Below are positions 6,928 to 18,824 of a DNA stretch of 64,000 nt, piece by piece. The notes beneath the pieces are model-generated. The model was given only the letters and a program-made list of their open reading frames with translations, made no database searches and was not told where the DNA came from. A program made the position numbers and the translations under genes. This DNA is from JAJPHU01 sp035553375 (lineage in GTDB: Bacteria > Planctomycetota > Planctomycetia > Gemmatales > Gemmataceae): NCBI GenBank assembly GCA_035553375.1, contig DATNCY010000180.1, positions 1 to 64,000 of the forward strand. Direction: 5' to 3'. Each line of letters starts with the position of its first letter. Position 1 is the stretch's first letter.

Positions 6928-8925
6928 TCATTGGCCGACCGGGAACACTTCCTCAAGCGGTACCTCCCACTGTCCCAGACCGGCGCTGACCACGGCGATG
7001 TTCCGCTTAAAATCCAGGCGCACAATGCGTCCGGGTTTATCGAAACGGGGCACGCGGACCAAATCATTCGGCTGCAGTTTCATGCGTGCCTCACGGAGCG
7101 CGGCCGCTTCCTCCTTTTCGCGTTCCAGTCGCGCGGTCGTTTGGCGCAATTCTTCGCGCTGGCGTTCCGCCTCGTGCTGGGCCACAAGTGCATCCGAGCG
7201 CGCTTTCTCCGTTTCCTCACGCAAGCGCTGTAATTGAGCCATTTCGGGAGCGCGTCGTTGACGGCGGCGCAGATAACGATGCGCCCGGCGCAGCAGATCG
7301 CGCGGCAGTTTGAGCCGGCGAGCGATTTGCAGCGCATTGCTCATGCCGAATTGACCGATGAGCAGCCGATACGTCGGCCGCAGCGTTTCAATGTCGAACT
7401 CGACCGCGCCATTCTCAGCACGGTCATTGTGAAAAGCATACGTTTTCAGATCGCCCAGGTGCGTTGTGACCATCGCCCGGCAGCTGATACCGTCCAGTTG
7501 ATCGAGAATGGCGCGTCCCAACGCCGCGCCCTCGGTTGGATCGGTACCCGCACCCAATTCATCGAGCAAAACCAGGCTTTTGGCATCGGCCACTCGAAGG
7601 ATTGAGGCGATTCGTGAAATGTGCGAACTGAAGGTGCTGAGCGATTGTTCCAGGCTTTGCTCATCGCCAATGTCGGCGAGAATGTGATGGAAGACGGGCA
7701 CATTACTGCCTTCACCGGCGGGAATGTGCATACCCGATTGCGCCATCAAACATAGCAATCCTGCCGTTTTGAGACAGACCGTTTTGCCGCCCGTATTGGG
7801 ACCGGTGATGATGAGCTGATTGAAGCCGAAACCAAGGCGAATATCGATGGGAACAACCGCCGCTGTCCGCTGTCCGCTGTCTGCTATCCGCTCTTCCGAA
7901 TCCGCCGGCGCGGCTGGCGGATTACCGATCGCGGATAGCGGATCGCGGATAGCGGAAGGCGGATAGCGGAAGAGATATTCGAGCAACGGATGGCGAGCCT
8001 GGCGCAGCCACAGTTGCCCTTCGTTATTGATTTCGGGAGCATACATCCCATATTCGCGGCTGAAACGTGCCTTGGCCGTAATCAGATCGAGACGTGCAAG
8101 TATGTCGATGGCGAAGGACAGCGGTTTGGCAACGCGGGCAACCTCACCGCTGAGACGGCGTAAAATACGACGAATCTCGCGATCCTCCTCGCCCTTGAGG
8201 ACAGCGCGTTCGGCGCTCAAGTTGGCGATGCCGGCCGGCTCGATGAACAGCGTTTCGCCGGTGCTGCTGGTGCGATGCACCACGCCCGGCAACTTATGAC
8301 GATGATTCACCGCGACCGGCAAAACGTAGTGATCGCCGCTGACGGTGGCGTTGGGATAACGGAGAATCTTGCGCAATTCGGGATCGCGGAGAAGCCGGCG
8401 AATCTGGTTTTGCACGCGCTCATCGACATCGCCGAGTTTCTGGCGAACCTGCCCCAATTCGCGGCTGGCCATGTCGAGAACGTGGCCTCGCCCATCGATA
8501 CATCCGCTGATGGCCTTGGCCACCGGCCCCAAATCCTCAATCGGCGCGATCAGATCGGCCAATCGCTGAAGGCGATCACCTAGCCGCATCCGATAGCGAT
8601 ACATGTTGCCGGTGCAACCGAGCGTGTCGGCGACTTCCAACAATTGTTCGATGGTCAACTGCGCTCCGATGGCGGCGCGGCGCACGATCAGGCGAACATC
8701 GTGTAAGCCGCCGAAAGGCGGTGCCAGCCCTTGCCCCAGGGCATCGACCATTTCGCCGACCAGCACCAATTCATCGCGGATGCGCTCCGCGTCGGTGCCC
8801 GGATCGAGCTGGCGCGCCAGTTCCTTACCGAGCGAGCAAGCGGCATGGCCTGCCAGCAGTTCGCGGATTTTGTCGAATTCCAGAAGCTCAAGCGTATGCG
8901 AGTCCATTGTCACCGTATCGTTCAT
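6928..8925 (-). CDS. mutS2: MutS2-family ATPase lacking the Smr domain
   Basis: 665 residues against about 780 in classical MutS2. Present are the core/lever region (1-300), the motif ARHPLLEYLF, the ATPase with Walker A GPNTGGKTV, the LEQSLSTFSSH segment, Walker B SLVLLDELGAGTDP and the STHLGDLK-type switch (here TTHLGDLKT), then a coiled coil (about 540-610) and a KOW-like end (NDLVRVPRFDKPGRIVRLDF). The C-terminal Smr nuclease is absent. MutS2 acts on recombination intermediates or rescues collided ribosomes; without Smr it could still bind and separate but not cut. A heptamer array encodes about 35 extra residues just before VVPIDIRLG. Confidence 0.88.
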   Translation of the reverse strand: MNDTVTMDSHTLELLEFDKIRELLAGHAACSLGKELARQLDPGTDAERIRDELVLVGEMVDALGQGLAPPFGGLHDVRLIVRRAAIGAQLTIEQLLEVADTLGCTGNMYRYRMRLGDRLQRLADLIAPIEDLGPVAKAISGCIDGRGHVLDMASRELGQVRQKLGDVDERVQNQIRRLLRDPELRKILRYPNATVSGDHYVLPVAVNHRHKLPGVVHRTSSTGETLFIEPAGIANLSAERAVLKGEEDREIRRILRRLSGEVARVAKPLSFAIDILARLDLITAKARFSREYGMYAPEINNEGQLWLRQARHPLLEYLFRYPPSAIRDPLSAIGNPPAAPADSEERIADSGQRTAAVVPIDIRLGFGFNQLIITGPNTGGKTVCLKTAGLLCLMAQSGMHIPAGEGSNVPVFHHILADIGDEQSLEQSLSTFSSHISRIASILRVADAKSLVLLDELGAGTDPTEGAALGRAILDQLDGISCRAMVTTHLGDLKTYAFHNDRAENGAVEFDIETLRPTYRLLIGQFGMSNALQIARRLKLPRDLLRRAHRYLRRRQRRAPEMAQLQRLREETEKARSDALVAQHEAERQREELRQTTARLEREKEEAAALREARMKLQPNDLVRVPRFDKPGRIVRLDFKRNIAVVSAGLGQWEVPLEEVFPVGQ
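7858..7974. repeat. heptamer inverted array inside mutS2
   Basis: The left arm (about 7858-7896) is TCCGCTG/TCTGCTA/TCCGCTC units. The right arm (about 7930-7974) is CGGATAG/CGGATCG/CGGAAGG units, with a GC-rich centre. The arms are related but not perfect complements. The frame stays open across it, adding a Ser/Ala/Arg-rich loop between the A-R-H-P-L-L segment and the strand before Walker A. Confidence 0.88.
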
Positions 8926-8993
8926 GTTTTCGAGGACAGTCTATCTCGAGGTGGGGTTCAGAGGAATCGCTCTCAGGTGAGAGGCGAGATCCA

Positions 8994-9590
8994 TTAACCC
9001 TTGATAAGAATCCTCCGCCCTATCTCCGCACTGACCGAGTAGTCCCGTTCGGGAGGCAGTTGCCGTTTGGCTTTGTCCGCTTGTCCGTGTTGGAGAAGGT
9101 CGTAGATTTTCCTCACCCGTGAGGTAAGATCCTCAATCGCCGTGATCCACTCTTCGACGTACTCTTGAATGATATGCCGGCTCAGGCCGACCTGGATACT
9201 GTAGTATGGCAATCCCGCCCCGCGCAACGATCGCTCCGGATCCCACTGAAGATGAACCTTCGCCTGCCGAAACTCCTCCTGCCACGCCGCAGGCGAGCGA
9301 AAAACGGCTGACTCGAAAGAGGTCAAGACGGCCAGTGATAACGCCTTTTCCCAGCCCGGCCGCTTGATCCGAACCGCCAGGATACGCTCCTGCCCGCTCT
9401 TCTGCCCCCAATTGCTGCGGTGCATCAACCACAGGAAGGAGGGCTTGATCCACGTCATACGGTGGAACGAGAATGGAGAGACGAATCGCTGCGCCTTCAG
9501 TGCGGCGTCCGCGATGGCTGGGGAGTAGGCCTGATAGATGGCGATGGTATCTCGGTCGAAGTCAGCTCGAATCTCGTGTTCCGCTGGCAT
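8994..9590 (-). CDS. DUF4291 domain-containing protein
   Basis: 198 residues. The sequence follows the DUF4291 pattern: EIRADFDRDTIAIYQAYSP near the N-terminus, FSFHRMTWIKPSFLWLMHRS, GQERILAVRI, then VHLQWDPERSLRGAGL and a basic C-terminus. This family of about 200 residues is widespread in bacteria and fungi without an agreed function. The ATG before P-A-E-H-E-I-R gives the family's normal length; upstream readings add unrelated sequence. It is divergent from thiO with 112 bases between the starts. Confidence 0.85.
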   Translation of the reverse strand: MPAEHEIRADFDRDTIAIYQAYSPAIADAALKAQRFVSPFSFHRMTWIKPSFLWLMHRSNWGQKSGQERILAVRIKRPGWEKALSLAVLTSFESAVFRSPAAWQEEFRQAKVHLQWDPERSLRGAGLPYYSIQVGLSRHIIQEYVEEWITAIEDLTSRVRKIYDLLQHGQADKAKRQLPPERDYSVSAEIGRRILIKG

Positions 9591-9702
9591 AGCGACACTC
9601 CAATACGGCAGATGGCTTGCATCGTACCGATTGCCAAATCCAGGCGTCAAGGATTGTGGAGACCGACTCGAAGATCGATCCTCGCCGGCTATAACAATCC
9701 TT

Positions 9703-10794
9703 ATGATAGAGCATCCCGACGTACTCATCCTCGGCGGCGGCATCATCGGTTTGACCACGGCGTACTTCCTGGCGGAGTCCGGCGCGAGTGTGACCATTGT
9801 GGACAAGGGCGATTTCGGTCAGCAGGCATCCTGGGCCGGCGCGGGCATCATTTCGCCCGCCAATCCCGCCTATGCCCACACGGCCTACAAGCAACTTCAC
9901 GCTCGCAGTGCGGCCATGTATCCAGGTTTCTCGCAAACCTTGCGCGAGCAGACCGGCATCGACAACGGCTATTTCGTCTGCGGCGGACTCGAATTGTTTC
10001 TGAGCGACGACGACGAATCGTCCGACGAATGGCGCGGCGAAGGGATTGCTTTCGAGGAACTGACCGGCGATGAGTTGCATCGTCGGCAGCCGGATCTCGC
10101 GGCGAACATTGATCGCGCCTATTATTTGCCGGGCATGGCACAGCTGCGCAATCCTCGGCATTTGAAGGCGCTCAAGGCAGCCTGCGCCGCTCATGGGGTT
10201 CAGTTTCGTGCCGATTGTCCCGCCCGCCGACTCGTGCGCAATGGCAGCCGTATCGAGGGCGTGGAGACAGACCAGGGCCGTCTCACGGCGGGGCGTTACC
10301 TCATCGCCACCGGTGCATGGACCGATTCGCTGCTGGAGCCACTCGGTTTCTGTCCCGGTATTCATCCCGTGCGTGGACAGATTGCCTTGCTGAACACGGA
10401 TGCGCCGGGTGTTCGTCCGTTGTTGCTGCACGGCAAGCGTTATCTGGTTCCCCGAGGCGATGGCCGTGTGCTGATTGGTTCGACGGAAGAAGACGCCGGG
10501 TTTGACGCACGCCCCACGGCGACTGTCGTCGCCGACCTGCTCGAACTCGCGGCGTCTCTTGTTCCGGGGCTGGCTCATGCCAGCGTCGAACGCTGCTGGG
10601 CCGGCTTGCGTCCCGGAAGTCCTGAGGGCAAACCTTATCTGGGTATCGTGCCGGGGACCGATAATTTGTTCCTCGCGGCGGGACACTTTCGTTCCGGTAT
10701 TCAACTTTCTCCGGCGACAGGATTGGTGATGAAGGAAGTGCTTCGCGGAGAGAAACCGGCGATACCATTGGAAGACTTCCGTCTCGATCGCTGA
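9703..10794 (+). CDS. thiO: glycine oxidase ThiO / FAD-dependent amino acid oxidase
   Basis: 363 residues. N-terminal FAD-binding Rossmann motif DVLILGGGIIGLTTAYFLAE, then F-G-Q-Q-A-S-W-A-G-A-G-I-I-S typical of ThiO, substrate-domain motifs P-V-R-G-Q, and a C-terminal W-A-G-L-R-P-G-S-P-E-G-K-P-Y-L-G with the flavin-contacting G-H-F-R-S-G-I. ThiO oxidises glycine to iminoacetate for the thiazole ring of thiamine in species lacking ThiH. No other thi gene is next to it. Other D-amino-acid oxidases of this family are possible. The downstream heptamer repeat begins right after the stop. Confidence 0.85.
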   Translation: MIEHPDVLILGGGIIGLTTAYFLAESGASVTIVDKGDFGQQASWAGAGIISPANPAYAHTAYKQLHARSAAMYPGFSQTLREQTGIDNGYFVCGGLELFLSDDDESSDEWRGEGIAFEELTGDELHRRQPDLAANIDRAYYLPGMAQLRNPRHLKALKAACAAHGVQFRADCPARRLVRNGSRIEGVETDQGRLTAGRYLIATGAWTDSLLEPLGFCPGIHPVRGQIALLNTDAPGVRPLLLHGKRYLVPRGDGRVLIGSTEEDAGFDARPTATVVADLLELAASLVPGLAHASVERCWAGLRPGSPEGKPYLGIVPGTDNLFLAAGHFRSGIQLSPATGLVMKEVLRGEKPAIPLEDFRLDR

Positions 10795-10921
10795 ATCCGC
10801 TCTCCGCTCTCCGCATTCCGCTCTCCGCCAACCTCGCATTTCGGATAGAATTACCAGTGCGTTTTGTTTTCCCGTAGAGTGTTGAGAGCGGAATGCGGAA
10901 TGCGGAGAGCGGAGAGCGGAT
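10795..10921. repeat. heptamer inverted array between thiO and GTPase gene
   Basis: It starts at the base after the thiO stop and ends at the base before the GTPase ATG. Left arm: units of ATCCGCT, CTCCGCT, CTCCGCA, TTCCGCT (10795-10829). Right arm: AGCGGAATGCGGAATGCGGA and further units to 10921. The right arm places GGAGAGCGGAT directly in front of the ATG and so appears to provide the ribosome binding site. Confidence 0.9.
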
Positions 10922-12763
10922 ATGGAAACGCTGACGGCGCGAGCGCTGACGGGCCAGCTGGCCGACGACTTCGGTTGGCTGGAGCAGCACTCCCGCAAGC
11001 AGCCCGAACAGGCGCGAGCGGTGGGACGATTGCGTCTGGCGGCCGCTCTGGTGCGCAACTGCATCGGCCCCATGCTCGACGATCAACCACCAATACCCCT
11101 GCACGTTGTCGTGGTCGGCGGGGCTGGCGCAGGCAAAAGCACGGTCGCCAATCTTCTCAGCGGCGCGACGGCAGCGGAGGCCAATCCGCAAGCAGGATTC
11201 ACACGTCATCCCATCGCCTACACCAGCGCCAACGGTCCTCTCAACTGGGCCGGGCATCTTGGCTTTCTCGGTCCCTTACATCTGCTGACGCAGCCAAGTC
11301 CTTCCAGTCTCGATGAGGACGTTTATCAAGTCCGTCGTGTTCCCGTCGATTCGACGAGCTTCGATTTGCTCAAGGATTTCATCGTTTGGGACTGCCCGGA
11401 TATGACGACGTGGGCGGCAGGCAGTTACATTCCTCGCTTGATGGAGGCGGCTGCCCTCGCGGACATCCTTGTCTACGTCGCCTCCGATGAACGCTACAAC
11501 GACGAGGTGCCGACGCAATTTCTTCACCTGCTGCTGCAAACGGGCAAGCCCGTTATCGTCTGTCTGATGAAGATGCGTGACGCCGACGCGCCCGCGCTCA
11601 TCGCGCATTTTCAGACGGAAGTAATCGGCCATTTGCCGCATCCGCCCGGTGGCGGCGTTGTCGCGACGCTGGCCATTCCGTTTCTGACGCCGGCTCAACT
11701 CGCCGATCCCGCGCGCCAGGCCGCACGCTATCGCATCCCATTGCTCAATCAGGTGGCCGTCCTTGGCATGCCGCCCGCCATTGCGCGGCGTCGCAGCGTA
11801 ACCGGCGCAACGCACTATCTCGTTCGCAACTGCGAACAGCTGCTTTCCGTCGCTCAACAGGATCTCCGCGCCATGCAAAACTGGCAAGCGGTCGTCGTCT
11901 CGGGACAGGCCGAGTTCGAGCAGCGCTATTTCCGCGAGTATCTAACCAGCGAGAAGTTTCGCGGCTTCGATGAAGCGCTGGTCCGCCTGATGGAATTGCT
12001 GGAATTGCCCGGCATCGGCAAGATACTCAGCGGTACCCTCTACGTTCTGCGCACGCCGTATCGCCTGCTCAAAGGGTTGGTCCACAAGGCGATTAGCCGG
12101 CCGGACGCCCAAAGCCGGCCCGAACTGCCGATCCTGGACGACGCGCTGAATGGCTGGATCGATCTGCTACGCAAGGAGGCGGCGCGTCACGGCGACGACC
12201 ATTCGCTCTGGGCACATGTGGCCGAGGGTTTCCATGATGGCCGATTGGCCGAACACATCCGCGAGCGCTTCCAGCAAAACTATCGCAATTTCCAGACCGG
12301 CTTGACGAGCGAGGTGGACCGCACGGCGCGGGCGATCTACGAGCAGCTAGAGAAAACGCCGGCCGTGCTGAACACGCTGCGCGGCAGCAAGTTCGCTCTG
12401 GATGTGGCCGCCATCGGTGGGGCACTGGCCGCTGGCGGCGTCAACTGGCACGATTTCATCCTCGTGCCGCTCGTCGCCTCGCTGACGCATCAACTGGTCG
12501 AACTGCTGGGCCGGCAGGTGGTCGATACGCAGCGCGAGCAGACGCGCGAACGGCAGCAAGCCTTGATGAAACAGCATTTATCCGTACCGCTGGCGGAGTG
12601 GCTGACGCAATGGCCGGCCACGGGCGGCTCGGAGTTCGAGCGCTTGCAACTGGCTCTGCGGCGCATCCCGGCCGCCGTCGCGCAGTTGGATGCGCGCGTT
12701 CAGAGTCTGTCCGAATTCAGGCATCCGGCTGGATCGACCGCGCACGCTGCCGGTGGCGGATGA
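10922..12763 (+). CDS. dynamin-like GTPase
   Basis: 613 residues. P-loop GGAGAGKST (66-74), a T-R-H-P switch-I-like threonine (about 96), and a G3-like W-D-C-P-D-M (about 158). The G4 N-K-x-D is not evident (CLMKMRDA takes its place), so nucleotide specificity may be relaxed. A long helical region follows (LRTPYRLLKGLVHKAISRP, LTSEVDRTARAIYEQLEKT), then a moderately hydrophobic stretch near 500-530 (DVAAIGGALAAGGVNWHDFILVPLV). This architecture of GTPase, helical stalk and membrane-contact segment fits bacterial dynamin-like or Era-like membrane GTPases. It resembles the protein at 46.9-48.8 kb in layout. Its 3' end is convergent with the Gfo/Idh gene, 20 bases apart. Confidence 0.75.
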   Translation: METLTARALTGQLADDFGWLEQHSRKQPEQARAVGRLRLAAALVRNCIGPMLDDQPPIPLHVVVVGGAGAGKSTVANLLSGATAAEANPQAGFTRHPIAYTSANGPLNWAGHLGFLGPLHLLTQPSPSSLDEDVYQVRRVPVDSTSFDLLKDFIVWDCPDMTTWAAGSYIPRLMEAAALADILVYVASDERYNDEVPTQFLHLLLQTGKPVIVCLMKMRDADAPALIAHFQTEVIGHLPHPPGGGVVATLAIPFLTPAQLADPARQAARYRIPLLNQVAVLGMPPAIARRRSVTGATHYLVRNCEQLLSVAQQDLRAMQNWQAVVVSGQAEFEQRYFREYLTSEKFRGFDEALVRLMELLELPGIGKILSGTLYVLRTPYRLLKGLVHKAISRPDAQSRPELPILDDALNGWIDLLRKEAARHGDDHSLWAHVAEGFHDGRLAEHIRERFQQNYRNFQTGLTSEVDRTARAIYEQLEKTPAVLNTLRGSKFALDVAAIGGALAAGGVNWHDFILVPLVASLTHQLVELLGRQVVDTQREQTRERQQALMKQHLSVPLAEWLTQWPATGGSEFERLQLALRRIPAAVAQLDARVQSLSEFRHPAGSTAHAAGGG

Positions 12764-12783
12764 CCGTCCGGAGGTGCCCTGAC

Positions 12784-14142
12784 TCAAGCGAGTTTCCAGC
12801 CCTTGTGATATTCTCGGCGGAGGAACTGTTCGGCTTCGGGCGCATTACGAATGCTCATCTTCTTCGCGTCCCACTCGATGCGTTTGCCGGCGCGATAGGC
12901 GACGTTGCCCAGATGGTTCGCTTCGGTGAGCAGACCACTATAACGGAATGGACACGTCGTCGGCGCGCCCGTCTTGCAGGCACGCAGCCATTCCGCATGA
13001 TGGCCGATCGAGTCGGGGATCGTCTTCGGCGGATGCTTGAAGTCGGCGAACGCCTTTTCCGGCAACAACACATGCTTGCCGTAGTCGGAGAGCAGCATCC
13101 CCTTCGAGCCAATGAAGAGCGCGCCATCGCCCCACGGCGGGATTTTGTGCTGCTTCCACAATTCGGGCTTCATCGTGCCCTGATACCACGTCACTTTGAC
13201 TTCCGGCATATCGCCGCGCCGCCCATAGTGAAAAGTGGCCGACATGCTCGCCGGCGCGATCTCCACATGCGGCGGCGGCCCGTTCGCCTCCACCACGCGC
13301 GGCGCATCCAGTTTCAAGGCCCAGAAGGGCAGATCGAGCCAGTGCGCGCCGAGATCGGACATGGTGCCGCCGCCGAAATCCCACCAGCGATACCATTTCG
13401 GCCCCGGGACGTACATGCCGTTGAACGGCCGGCGCGGAGCCGGCCCCAGCCACAACTCCCAGTCCAGATCGGACGGCACCGGCATCCTCACTTTCGGACG
13501 TTCGGTGGTCCAAACAATGTCGTGATGCTGCTTCGCCTCTTCCTGGCTTTGCAAACCCCAGGCGCGCGACACCCACACATGGGCCTCATGCACCGGCCCA
13601 ATGGCATCTCCCTGAATCAGTTCGACGACTCGGCGATAGTTGGCTCCGGCGTGGATCTGCGTGCCCATCTGGGTAGCGACCTGTGCTTTCTCCGCCGCCT
13701 GCATAATAATGCGTGCTTCGCTGAGGCTGTGAGTTAGCGGCTTCTCGCAATAGACGTGTTTCTTGCGCTGGAGCGCCGGCAGCGTGGCGAAGGCGTGCGT
13801 ATGCTCGGTGCTGCTGACGACGACGGCGTCGAACTCGCCATCCTTCAGTTCGTCGTAGAGTTTACGGAAATCGCGGAACTTTTTCGCGTGCGGCGCTTTC
13901 TCGGCGGCCTTGAGCAAGTTTCGCTCGGAGACATCGCAGAGGGCAACGATATTTTCGTGCAGCATTTGCTGCATGTTCGCCGCGCCACGACCGCCGCAGC
14001 CGATAACGACGACATTTAACTTCCCGCTGGGCGCACGGGCAGACAGGATGGCTGGCGCTCCGAGGATCGCCGCGCCGGTCGCGGCCGTCCGTTGCAGAAA
14101 ACGCCGGCGTGTGAGGGTGGATCGAGACTGCTTGCGCGTCAT
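12784..14142 (-). CDS. Gfo/Idh/MocA-family oxidoreductase with Tat signal
   Basis: 452 residues. Tat signal with TRRRFLQRTAATGAA (twin Arg, about 10-30), then a Rossmann domain LNVVVIGCGGRGAANM (NAD(P)-binding G-x-G-x-x-G variant), E-K-P (CEKPL, about 135) typical of Gfo/Idh, and the C-terminal substrate domain with W-W-D-F-G-G-G-T-M-S-D-L-G-A-H. GGAGG lies 6 bases before the ATG; an upstream ATG lacks this. Such Tat-exported sugar or inositol dehydrogenase-like proteins are greatly expanded in planctomycetes, probably for glycan breakdown in the periplasm. The substrate is unknown. Confidence 0.88.
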   Translation of the reverse strand: MTRKQSRSTLTRRRFLQRTAATGAAILGAPAILSARAPSGKLNVVVIGCGGRGAANMQQMLHENIVALCDVSERNLLKAAEKAPHAKKFRDFRKLYDELKDGEFDAVVVSSTEHTHAFATLPALQRKKHVYCEKPLTHSLSEARIIMQAAEKAQVATQMGTQIHAGANYRRVVELIQGDAIGPVHEAHVWVSRAWGLQSQEEAKQHHDIVWTTERPKVRMPVPSDLDWELWLGPAPRRPFNGMYVPGPKWYRWWDFGGGTMSDLGAHWLDLPFWALKLDAPRVVEANGPPPHVEIAPASMSATFHYGRRGDMPEVKVTWYQGTMKPELWKQHKIPPWGDGALFIGSKGMLLSDYGKHVLLPEKAFADFKHPPKTIPDSIGHHAEWLRACKTGAPTTCPFRYSGLLTEANHLGNVAYRAGKRIEWDAKKMSIRNAPEAEQFLRREYHKGWKLA

Positions 14143-14321
14143 GGACGCCTCCGAGGTTGTCGGTTCCAAACAGGAGTCACGATGGATGTAATCGTACCCT
14201 GTCTACTGTCGCCGAACAATTCCCTAAATAAATCCACGTAAAGATGAACCCAGCGCACGTCATAATGAGGAACCTTCGACGCCGACCGCAGGCGGTGGAA
14301 ACAATTCTCACCCTAACGCAC

Positions 14322-17108
<2,787 letters not shown>

Positions 17109-17714
17109 GGGTGAGAATCCAGATGATCCCAATTCCGGCGTTGGAAAAGGGAAACCCGTGACCTGGCCAGATCGGTAGGTTGCTAATCGGGCCTGCTGTG
17201 TTTAAGGCGGTCCTAGTCTCGTGGCAAAGGGAGGTGGTCGTGTAAGCGCCCCCAGGCCGCGAGCAAACCGCAACAGCACCGTAGAAGCCGAAGTCCAGCC
17301 AGGTAACGGGTTTCGTGGAAACCATGTGGAGTTTCGACTGTTTCACCTCCTGTTTCGTAAGGCCAAGAGGCGGCTCGCGGGAGACGGGATCGGTGGCTAC
17401 ACAATCAAGTGTCTTGGGGGAGGGCGATCAAACCACCCAAATCCGTATGTGCCGAAATCCCCTCGAGCAAGCATCCTCGTTATTGCCCGCCCTCCGGTAT
17501 CGTACACCGAGAGGGTTTCCCAACCCTTCTGGCCGCGAGAAGAGAAGATGGGACGGCCGAGGGTTAGAACCACTGAAATGCACTTTCTACAACTCCACCA
17601 TATACCGCCGATGCCCCCATCTTGTCAACCACGAAATCATTTTTTTCTCGCAATTGACCGGAGGCCAATCCCCAAGTCGTTTGCGCAACAGGGGCTGAGA
17701 CGATCCACATTTTG
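17109..17714. other. 606-bp intergenic region, no gene recognised
   Basis: It lies between the Hsp70-like gene start and the histidine kinase stop (both minus strand). Reading frames in it lack ribosome sites and conserved motifs. A short GGTTAGAACC plus CTCCACCA near 17571-17610 recalls a tRNA or tmRNA 3' end, but no acceptor or anticodon arm can be built. It should contain the Hsp70-like promoter; no sigma-32-like or sigma-70-like site is clear to me. Confidence 0.4.
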
Positions 17715-18824
17715 TCAAGACGAACCCACAAGGGATCGCAGGTTGTCGGGCGACAGCAAGACCTCGAATTTACTGCCGCGTCCGTATTCGCTGAAAACCT
17801 CCAACGTCAGCCCCAACTCTTCCACCAGACGATCCACGATGGCCAACCCCAGGCCGCTGCCGTCCGAATCGCTCTCTCTACCCGCCTTACCGCGCTCAAA
17901 CGGCTGAAAAATCGATTCCTGATCCTCCGGCGAGATGCCGCAGCCGGTGTCCTCCACGCTGAGAATCAAGGCCGTGTTCTGGCCCAGGTCGTCTCGACGC
18001 CAGGACGCGCGGATGCGGACTTCGCCCTGCGAGGTATAACGGATGGCGTTGGTGATTAAGTTGGACAGCAGCCGGCCAAACCGCACGCGGTCGGCACGGA
18101 TTTCAAGTCCCTCAGCGGCGTTCAGATCCGTCACGAAGGTAATCGCCTTGCGCTGAGCGTGTATCAGATGCTCGCCGACCAGCGCGGTCAGTAACGGCGT
18201 CAGGGCGAACCAGGTGTGGGTGACGTGCCGGCCGCCGAGTGTCGGCCCTCGCGCCCACTCCAATAGGTCCATGCCGATCAAGAGGGCGCGATCGGCCGAG
18301 GCGCGGAGTCGTTCGAGGAGTGCGCGCGCCTCCGGATGCAACAGCGGCGTGTTCTCCAGCAGCGGCATGAGCAAACGCAGAGCTTGCAAGGGCGTGCGCA
18401 AATCGTGAGCCAGGCCCGCCAGATGTTGCCAATCGGGGTCAAAGGGCGCAATCGTCAGGCTGGCGACCACTCCTTGCACATTTCCATCGGGTGGGGCAAG
18501 CGGAGCGGCGTTCCAGGTGAGATGGCGCTCCATGCCGTCGGAGTTAGTGAAGAGAAAAGATGCCTCTTGCGGCACACGTTCTCGCCAGGCGCGCATCAAG
18601 GGCAGGTCGGCCATGCGAACCGGCTCGCCCTCCAAGGTGCGCAGGGAACGACGTTGGAGGTCGTCGCGGGTGAGAGGAACGCCTTCATGGATCAATTGCC
18701 GGGCGGTCTCGTTCAGACAATACAGCGTCCGCCGGCGCACATCCAGGTAAACGTGCCCCACCCGAATCGAGGGCGTGGGTTTACGCAATCGCGTCCCGCC
18801 ACGCCGCGAGAAGAAAGTGACCAT
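17715..18824 (-). CDS. orphan sensor histidine kinase with PAS-like N-terminus
   Basis: 369 residues, soluble (no membrane segment). The N-terminal ~130 residues look PAS-like (VYLDVRRRTLYCLNETARQL ... FLFTNSDGMERHLTWNAAPL). The dimerisation helix has AHDLRTPLQALRLL with the phospho-acceptor His (H-D-L-R-T-P). The ATPase carries N box NLITNAIRYT, G1 DTGCGIS, F box FQPFERG and G2 GSGLGLAIV. No response regulator is adjacent. The ATG at 18824 has GGAG 8 bases upstream; the frame continues upstream but through a palindromic repeat, so longer starts are unlikely. The signal is probably cytoplasmic. Confidence 0.87.
   Translation of the reverse strand: MVTFFSRRGGTRLRKPTPSIRVGHVYLDVRRRTLYCLNETARQLIHEGVPLTRDDLQRRSLRTLEGEPVRMADLPLMRAWRERVPQEASFLFTNSDGMERHLTWNAAPLAPPDGNVQGVVASLTIAPFDPDWQHLAGLAHDLRTPLQALRLLMPLLENTPLLHPEARALLERLRASADRALLIGMDLLEWARGPTLGGRHVTHTWFALTPLLTALVGEHLIHAQRKAITFVTDLNAAEGLEIRADRVRFGRLLSNLITNAIRYTSQGEVRIRASWRRDDLGQNTALILSVEDTGCGISPEDQESIFQPFERGKAGRESDSDGSGLGLAIVDRLVEELGLTLEVFSEYGRGSKFEVLLSPDNLRSLVGSS

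Noticed and set aside
9562..11073. Long open frame on the minus strand opposite thiO
   Set aside because: Shadow of a high-GC gene; no ribosome site, composition unlike a protein, and it runs through the heptamer array. thiO on the other strand has all family motifs.
17560..17612. Possible tRNA or tmRNA 3' end (GGTTAGAACC and CTCCACCA)
   Set aside because: No matching acceptor, D or anticodon stem could be drawn, and the spacing is wrong.
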